Part shown: positions 56,809 to 64,000 of the stretch, piece by piece
Layout: each line of letters begins with the position of its first letter
Numbering within the stretch: the stretch's first letter is position 1
Source: Phaeosaccion multiseriatum
Taxonomy: Eukaryota; Ochrophyta, other classes
Length of the DNA stretch: 64,000 bases
Assembly (NCBI GenBank): GCA_965112735.1
Contig: OZ218952.1
Location: 5,270,001 to 5,334,000, forward strand
Direction of reading: 5' to 3'
Position numbers and translations under genes: made by a program
The notes under the pieces: generated by a model
What the model was told of the DNA's origin: nothing
Seen by the model: the letters and a program-made list of their open reading frames with translations, nothing else
Databases searched by the model: none

Positions 56809-59800
56809 ATGCTCTCCCCCGTGAAGCAGAACGGCTTCGGGAGGTGGTGGGCCCTCAGTCTGGTGCTGTGCCTCCTCGCAGCAACACCAGCCGCAGCTTT
56901 CCCGTGTTCCCCGGGCCAGCGAACAGGAACAGGCCCAATAAGCATGTTTTGTGAGTTCCAAGCAAAGTGGCTGGCTGCTGCGTGAGGCGTGGTGCAGCCC
57001 TGCCTAATTCGCTGCGCGCCGTCCAACCAGTAGCGCGTCTGCAGCCCACGGCCGGGAGGGAGGCTAGCCGGGTGTAGCGAGCTCTGAATGACTGTGAACA
57101 ACTGGAGCTGCATGTGCTAACGTCGCAGCCAATACTAGTAGGGGCTCAGGGTAATCCAACGGCTCAGGCTCAGGGTAATCCAACGTTATCTGAGCATAGC
57201 ACAGGCCATGCATGTGGAGCGACGCCCCTTTTTTTGCCTCTTGATTTTTTCTCTTTCCACCCCCTCTTCCGCTCGCTACGTCTATTTCAGCGTGTTTTTC
57301 ATGCGAGGCGGGCACATACCATCCAACGGGTACTGGTTCATGTGAGTCTCAAATCAAAGGTGCTGGCTGATGTGGGGCTTGACTTAGCGTTGCCGTATTT
57401 TTTGTAATTTTTTTTTTTGTCTGCCGCCCATTTACGCGATGGGTTGCCACGGCCAGGAGGGAGGCTGAAGGTATGCATGCAGCGAGCGAGGCTCTGAATG
57501 ACGGGAGCTGCAAGTAGAAGGCGAGGGTAGGGGTGTGGAAAACCTGCTTGCTTACCTCATCTTTTTCTTCCACCCCCTCTTCCGTTCGTCACGTGCACTT
57601 CAGCTTGCTTTGACTGCGCAGCGGGTACATACAGCGGGCCGGGTGCAGCATGTGAGTCTTAATGGGACTGGCTGATGTGGGGCTGACCATGGTGGTGCCG
57701 TTTTTTAAATTTTGTTTGTCTGCCGCCCATTTGCGCGATGGAGTGCCACGGCCAGCCAGCAGGAGGGAGGCTTACGGGCGGGGTGCACCCGCCGCCCTGT
57801 TGCGATGGGTCATCACGGCCAGGAGGGAGGCTCACGATATGTAGCGAGGCTCTGAATGACGGGAGCTGCATGCAGAAGGCGAGGGTGAGGGTGTCGATAC
57901 AGTCTGCTTGCTCGCCTCATCTTCTCTCTTTCCACATTCTCTCTCGCTCGTCACGTGCACTTGCTTCAGCCTGCGTCGACTGCGATGCGGGCACATACAG
58001 CGGGCCGGGTGCAACATGTAAGTCTTGAAGGGGCTGGCTGATGTGGGGCATGGTGGTGCCGTGTTTTGCTGTCCACGGCCTATTTGCGATGGGATTGCCA
58101 CGCACGGACAGGAGGGAGGCTTACGGGGTGTAGCAAAGCTCTGGATGACGGGAGCTGCATGCAGAAGGCGAGGGTGAGGGTTTCGATACAACCTGCTTGC
58201 TCGCCTCATCTTCTCTCTTCCCACACTCTCTCTCGCTCGTATCGTGCACTTACTTCAGCTTGCGACATATGCGAACCGGGTACATTCAGCGAGTTCAGTG
58301 CATCATGTAAGTCTTGAAGGGGCTGGTTGATGTGGGGCATGGCTGGAGGTGCCGTGTTTTGCTGTCCACGGCCTATTTGCGATGGGATTGCCACGCACGG
58401 ACAGGAGGGAGGCTTACGGGGTGTAGCAAAGCTCTGAATGACGGGAGCTGCATGCAGAAGGCGAGGGTGAGGGTGTCTACGCAACCTGCTTTTTCGCCTC
58501 ATCTTCTCTCTTCCCACTTTCTCTTGGTCTCGTCACGCGCTCTTCAGCTTCTTGCATAAACTGCCCACTGGGTACATACAACAACGAAGAAGGTGCATCA
58601 GGTCAGTCCGAATGGTGTTGGCTGATGTGTCTTGATATAAGGCCAACATAGCTATGTGGGGCATGGTGGTGCCGTGTGTTGTTAGCCGCCGCCCACTCTC
58701 ACTCTCGGACATCGATGCGCTTCATCGCTCAAGTTGTTTTGCCACAGCCAACCTTCTTGCCCCCCCCTTCCTCCCCATCATCCCTCTCGCTCGCTTCGTC
58801 TGCTCCAGCCTGCGAGGACTGCCAGTGTCAAGAGGGGATGGTATGCATCCCTTCGACGGGTGAATGTGGTGAGTGAGTGATGGCGCACGAATTCTGGAAG
58901 CTGTGTTCATTATCTAGCACCTTGCCTCTTCCAGCCACATGCGGGGAAGCAAGACACCCCACCCAGGCGGTTGATGTGTCCGTCGTTTTCGTTGTGCTTC
59001 ACGTGCCTGAGCTTGCTCAAGAGCCGTGCATCCTTAGCCCTGAACCCCCCCCCCCCCCCCCCGCCCTGGCCGCCCTTTCCCTGGGCCGGACTCTGTCTCC
59101 GTACCTGATTTCCGTCTGACTCTCCCTCTCCTCCCCCTTCTCTGACATCTCCCATCGCCCTGTTCTTCCTAACTTCCTCCACCCCCTCGTCCTCCTCATC
59201 CTTCTCTCCATCATCGACTCTTCCTGCCTCTCGCCCTGCCTCGATAAGCAACCCCCATCCCGTGTTTTTCCTCCTCGGGCAAGAGCCTCATCTCATCTCA
59301 CCTGACTGCCAGCTAATCAGCACCCCTTCTTCCTTGCCTCACCTGGCCTGGCCTGGCCTGCTGTTGTTCCGTGTGGCGAGTCCGACTTTCACGGAATAGC
59401 CCTCTCAGCCAGGCCAGCTGTATTGAAGGTGTATCCACCCGCCCACTAACGCGCCCTCGCACTGCTGCTCACCGCCCTCCTTTCCCTGTGCGGCCTCCTC
59501 ACTGCCCCTATGCCTATCGTAGAAATTTTTGGCAAGTAAGTACCCCCTCTGTGAAACTGATGGGAATAGTAGTACTGGAGCTCCCTGTGGACCTTCCCTT
59601 TCTCCTCATTTTATTGAGCCCCTCCTCCTGCTGCCTACGCGAAGCGCAAATGACGTCATTACAAACACACGTCCGTCTTGCCTGTCGATGCCCTTCCTCC
59701 TCGCCCCCCCCCTCGCTGATCTCACCCCTTTGCCCTTGCAGACGCGTCGTGATCGAAGTCGAGCAGGGCACGGCCCTCAATCTCGCAGAAGTCGCATGTT

Positions 59801-62800
59801 ACGATGGCAGCAACGTAAATATTCCGCGAACAGCCATCACCTTGAGCTCCGTCTTGAGGCACAGGTTTCGTGCCAATCGATGCGACGACGGCGACGTCAG
59901 CACCTTCTGTAGCTCCGACGCAAGCGCAGCAGAACCAGGCATCCTCACTCTCTACCTTTCTGGCGGTCCAGACCAAGTCGTTGCATACTGCGAGGTAACC
60001 AACCGCATTCACGCTTGCTGCAAGAACCGCATCGACGGCGCCAGCTTCAAGATCCTTGACGCGGACGACAATGCGCTGTACTCAAGCTTCTTTGTCGGAG
60101 CAGAAGACTCCTACACCTTCGGTACGTACACGTGGCCCTGCCTGCGTCATGCTCCCGCGGGGTGGGAGGGGGGGGAGTAGAGGGCGATCAATACTTGTCA
60201 GATGCCATGGTAGAGCTGCTCTTCGATCATTTCCCCAACGTATGTCTCGACCCCCCCCCCCTCCCCCGCCCGCCCGACCGCCCCATACACTTAACCTTAC
60301 GTGCTGCTCACGTCCTGTCCCCCGATTGGTCTGTTCTCTGCTGCCTACCCTGTTCGCCCGCATGTGTGCTTCCACGGCTCGGCACATGGGCGCTGACGGC
60401 CCTTTGGACCGCTGTGCACCCTCCTGCTCTCCTGTGCCTATCGTAGATATTGGCAAGTAAGTACCCCCTCTGTGAAACTCATGTGAAGAGCTCCCAATGG
60501 ACGTTCGTTTTCTCCTCATTTAATTGAGCCACTCCTCCTGCTGCCTGCGCGTGCCTGTCGATGTCCTTCCTCTCCTCGCCCCCCCTCCTCGCTCGCTGAT
60601 CTTACCCATTGGCCCTCGCAGACGCGTCGTGATCGAAGTCGAGCAGGGCACGGCCCTCAATCTCGCAGAAGTCGCATGTTACGATGGCAGCAACGTAAAG
60701 ATTCCGCGAACAGACATCACCTTGAGCTCCGTCTTGAGGCACAGGTTTCGTGCCAATCGATGCGACGACGGCGACGTCAGCACCTTCTGTCACTCCGACG
60801 CAAGCGCAGCAGAACCAGGCATCCTCACTCTCTACCTTTCTGGCGGTCCAGACCAAGTCGTTGCATACTGCGAGGTAACCAACCGCCTTCACGCTTGCTG
60901 CAAGGACCGCATCGACGGCGCCAGCTTCAAGATCCTTGACGCGGACGGCACTACTGAGCTCTACGCCAACACTTTCCCCTCACCCGCACGAGAGACATAC
61001 ACTTTCAGTAAGTACACGTGGCTGCGTCATGCTCCCGCGGGGTGGGAGGGGGGGGAGTAGAGGGCGGGGAGTAGAGGGCGATCAATACGTGTGAGATGCC
61101 ATGGTAGAGCTGCTCTTCGATCATTTCCCGACCGTATGTCTCGAAGCCCTACACACTTACTCTGGCGTGCTGCTCACGCCCCCCCCCCCCCATGGCTTGG
61201 GCTGCTCACTTCTCCCTGCCCTGTTCGCCCGTATGTGTGCTTCCACGGCTGGGCGGATGGGCACTGACGGCCCTTTGGACCACAGGTGAGGAAGGGGCTG
61301 CAGCAGGGAAGGAAAGAAGTTGAATTTCAAACCGTGGCTGTGATCCTTGTCAAGAGGTACAAAGCCTGCCTATTCCAAATAGAGCATGCAAGTCCTCTTC
61401 GGGATGTGTGGAGCTGACTGCACTGGTACCACAAAGGGTCGGATGTGTGATATGCTTGGCACTGATCGGCTCCTTCCTTTCTAACATCTCACTCCGCACC
61501 CTTTCTCATGCATGCTCGTGGCCTCTTCTTTTGCTTGTGCTGTGTGCGCGCTCTCTCTTTTTGCCCACTCGGCGCGCCGCCAGCCCTTGGCCTCGCGTGT
61601 TCGGGAGGGTATGATGACTCCACCGGCACATGCACGTGCGCCCCTCCTTCTTATTCATTGGTCTGTACCGACACGGCTTGCCAGGTACGTGAGCCCACGC
61701 TCCTTGCTGACTTCTTCGCTTGCGGTCTCCGTCCCGACTCTTGATTCCTCTGCTGATGAGTGCTTGCCACTGCTAATGCTCTGTGAGTCTTCGCAACTGT
61801 GTGCGAGTATGCGAACCCTTCTGACACTCATCACGTGGTGCCTCTGCCTTCGCCGTCACCTGCTGCGTCTGTCTACACTGCGCGGCCGGCCCCATCCTCG
61901 TGCTGGGCATCGCGCACTGGCTTGGCGGTCCGACCTGCCCACGTCTGGACGGTTGTTGGACGGTTGCACCACTCTCTGGACACCTCTGCTGCTTCCTGTG
62001 TACGCCGCGGGCTCCATCTGCTCTACTGTGATGCCTCCTTCATCCTGTGGCCGGGTGGTACCTGTTTTGCCCCCTTCAATGTCCTTCGCCACTCACACCG
62101 CGTGTCCTCCTCGCTTCAAAGGATAAGACGTTTGAGGTGAGGAACCAAGTGCTTGCATCATCTTTCTTGTGGTCGGCCTGGCTGCTGCCATTTTGTTTAC
62201 CCACTGCTCTTTGTAATTATTTGCTCATCTCTGTCATCGTATGCCGCTGCTCGCTTTCACCCCGTCGACCCACGTCGCCTCTGGTCACCCGTCATGAAGG
62301 TTTGCATGGTGGAGTGCACGGATCCTGATAGCTGCATAGTGAGTAAGGAGGTCTCTTGGTGCAGGCAGGTGTTGCCCGTTCCCCTGTCCCCTGCGCGCCC
62401 CCTCCACCCAATCGTGGAACCCCCTCATCGATGTCATCGATGTCATGATCTTGGCTGGCCTGACACTCCTCCTCCTGGCAATGCCTAGCAATGCCTACAT
62501 ACAGGCTGCTGCTGCTCCCCTCGTTCGCGCCTGCATGTGCCGGACCTCCTGCAAGCAGGCCTTGCACCCTCTAGACTCGCCCCTTTGCCTCTCTGCTTCC
62601 TGGTCTCTTCTCTCGTCAACGCCCATCCTGCTCCCCTCAAACCATAGGGCGCCACCTTCAAGGACGCTTCGACCGTTACCTGCTCTGATGAGTTCTCATG
62701 TCTGGTGAGTTGTCACTCAACCCAACTTGGCTCTCGATGCCTGGCGCCTGGCCGATTCTGTTCGTGCATTCATCCTCCGCCCTCTGCTTGCCAAGCAACG

Positions 62801-64000
62801 GACCTTGCATTTCCTGACCTCTCCCCTCTTTGCCCCTCTGCTGCTTCCTGCCCTTTTGTTCTCTCGTCCACACACACCCATCCTGCTCCCCTCGAACCAC
62901 AGGGGGCCACGTTCAAATGCCAATCGACCGCAACCTGCTCTGGGGAACTCTCATGTATGGTGAGTGATCAGCCAACCCATATCCGCTCTCCTGGCCTGGC
63001 CGGTTCTTTACCTTACTCGTGCCTTCGGCTGCACGCATGACGGCCCACACCTTAGCAACCCTTCCCCCTCTCCTGACTGTCCTATCTCTTCTCTCGTCCA
63101 CACACCCACCCTGCTCCCCTCGAACCACAGGGGGCCACGTTCGAATGCGAATCGACCGCAGCATGCTCTGGGGTAGAGTCCTGTCGTGTGAGTGATCAGT
63201 CAACCCATAGCTATCCGCTTTCCTTGCCTGGCAGGTTCTTGCCCTTGCCTTCCTCGTGACTTTCCGGTGCACGCATGACGGCGCGCACCTCAAGCCTTCC
63301 CCCTCCTCTCCTGACCTCTCCTCTGTGCCCTTCTGCTGCCTCCTGCCCTCTTCTCTCGTCCACACCCGCCCTACTCCCCTCAAACCATAGGGGACCACGT
63401 TCCAAGGCTCATCGACCGCAGCCTGCTCTGAATTAGATTCATGTCGTGTGAGTGACCAGCCAACCTATATCCGCTCTCCTTGCCTGGACTTTGGTTCCTT
63501 GAGCCTTGTCTTATTCATGACTTTCCGCTGCAAACATGACGGCGGACACCTCAAGCCTCAACCCCCTCCTGACCTCCCCTCTGTGCCCCTCTGCTGCTTC
63601 CTGCCTTCTTCTCTCGTCCACACCCACCCTGCTCCCGCCCCTCAAACCATAGGACGCCACGTTCGGAGGCCAATCGACCGCAGACTGCTCTGGGGTCCGC
63701 TCCTGTCTCGTGAGTGATCAGCCAACCCATATCCGCTCTCCTTGCCTGGCCGGTTCCTTGAGCCTGGCCTTGCTCATGACTTTCCACTGCACGCATGACG
63801 GCGCACACCTCAAGCCTCCCCCCTCTCCTGACCTCCCCTCTGTGCCCGTCTGCTGGTTCCTGCCCTCTTCTCTCGTCCACACCCACCCTGCTCCCGCCCC
63901 TCAAACCATAGTCGGCCACGTTCGAAGGCCAATCGACCGCAGCCTGCTCTGGGATAGGCTCCTGTGATGTGAGTGATCAGCCAACCCATATCCGCTCTCC
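56809..64000 (+). CDS. Large secreted Cys-rich / discoidin-like modular protein, 5' part (partial at right edge)
   Basis: Start ATG 56809 with a signal peptide (WALSLVLCLLAATPAAA). Recognised exons: 56809-56950, then 57291-57341, 57604-57651, 57970-58017, 58259-58306, 58548-58601, 58809-58868 and 58935 onward (donor not found). The 48-60-nt exons each encode one C-x-x-C-x-x-GTYS-x-x-GA module of the ephrin-receptor-like (GCC2/GCC3) type. Next come two F5/8 type C-like domains (RVVIEVEQGTALNLAEVACY): 59523-59535 plus 59742-60121, and 60447-60456 plus 60622-61007. Then 61584-61684, and an array of 19-residue modules (GATFKCQSTATCSGELSC): 62122-62136 plus 62300-62338, 62648-62704, 62903-62959, 63131-63187, 63391-63447, 63653-63709, 63912-63968, with the last donor open at the edge. 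Likely a cell-surface or extracellular adhesion protein. Exon 8 and a stretch to 59522 are unresolved. Confidence 0.78.
57280..58880. repeat. Tandem exon-intron array 1 (period about 290-360 bp)
   Basis: Six successive exons with similar introns. Each intron repeats a GGCTGATGTGG(GGC) word after the donor, a CAGGAGGGAGGCT word, TGAATGACGGGAGCTGCA, and a CTCATCTTCTCTCTT tract before the acceptor. All exons are phase 1-1, so whole units can be gained or lost without frameshift. Confidence 0.9.
59120..59522. other. Unresolved intronic stretch
   Basis: Pyrimidine-rich sequence between the last recognised Cys-rich exon and the first discoidin-like microexon. At least one phase-changing exon must be hidden here or just upstream, since exon 58935 has no phase-1 donor. 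I could not place it. Confidence 0.4.
59515..61110. repeat. Tandem duplication of discoidin-like exon pair (offset about 880 bp)
   Basis: Exon 59742-60121 and exon 60622-61007 are almost identical for the first 310 bases and diverge at the 3' end. The flanking intron words (CATGCTCCCGCGGGGTGGGA, GCCATGGTAGAGCTGCTCTT) also recur, so the segment, not just the exon, was duplicated. Confidence 0.92.
61685..62121. other. Intron without recognised exon
   Basis: Pyrimidine-rich sequence between exon 61584-61684 (CTCAPPSYSLVCTDTACQ) and microexon 62122-62136. Nothing else is recognisable. Confidence 0.4.
62640..63990. repeat. Tandem exon-intron array 2 (57-nt phase-0 exons, period about 230-260 bp)
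   Basis: Six 57-base exons in phase 0-0 alternate with homologous introns of 171-205 bases. The later introns start GTGAGTGATCAGCCAACCCA or close variants and end in CTCTCGTCCACAC ... CAAACCATAG. The array reaches the right edge and may continue. Confidence 0.93.

Noticed and set aside
1-64000. tRNA, rRNA or other structured RNA genes
   Set aside because: I recognised no tRNA cloverleaf, rRNA or snRNA sequence by eye; a covariance-model search would be needed to exclude them.

Overview
This window is nuclear DNA of a protist. Genes are split by many short spliceosomal introns (mostly GT-AG, two apparent GC-AG), exons keep reading frame across every junction I could check, and introns and spacers are packed with microsatellites and minisatellites. 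One gene (14632-18542, minus) begins with a signal peptide followed by an SGAFVP motif. That resembles the 'ASAFAP' bipartite plastid-targeting signal of algae with secondary red plastids, so an ochrophyte or related alga is my best guess. The species cannot be fixed from the sequence.

Layout, left to right: 3' part of a GRAM-cNMP-GRAM-cNMP protein (+, open at the left edge, ends 7611); a weak hypothetical minus-strand exon beside a 420-bp foldback (8822-9707); tubulin-tyrosine-ligase-like protein (+, 10984-14215); plastid HugZ/GluTR-binding-like protein (-, 14632-18542); ankyrin protein (+, 19278-20931); glycosyltransferase family 25 protein (-, 22166-25599); a recent 2.5-kb tandem duplication (about 24625-29649) that left a truncated GT25 copy and an orphan Tubby last exon; Tubby-like protein (-, 29334-34390); Kelch-BTB protein (-, 34584-38596); RluA-type pseudouridine synthase (+, 38814-41548); permuted papain/NlpC-like membrane protein (-, 42075-43967); AIF-like mitochondrial oxidoreductase (+, 44405-48623); ferric reductase/NADPH oxidase (+, 49191-55236); and the 5' part of a large secreted Cys-rich, discoidin-like modular protein built from tandem exon arrays (+, 56809 to beyond 64000).

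Neighbouring genes are mostly divergent or convergent with short spacers (for example 217 bp between Kelch-BTB and the pseudouridine synthase, 193 bp between Tubby and Kelch-BTB). The genes do not form one pathway. Several fit a motile or ciliated photosynthetic cell (TTL, Tubby, AIF, NOX, plastid HugZ-like protein), but that is inference.

The most unusual signals are not the genes. They are: (1) a 279-bp element just after the AIF stop codon, with 19-bp perfect terminal inverted repeats enclosing seven GC-rich stem-loops spaced by TGATTACTGATTA; (2) recurrent motifs near intron ends, GTCAATGGGTGGG-like just after donors and CCATCCACTGCCATCC before acceptors, within introns that are purine-rich at the 5' end and pyrimidine-rich at the 3' end; (3) a dispersed 19-bp word, GCAGTTGGTGATACAGCAG, found in introns, spacers and coding exons of unrelated genes; (4) exon arrays with in-phase 48-60-nt and 57-nt modules and 10-15-nt microexons.
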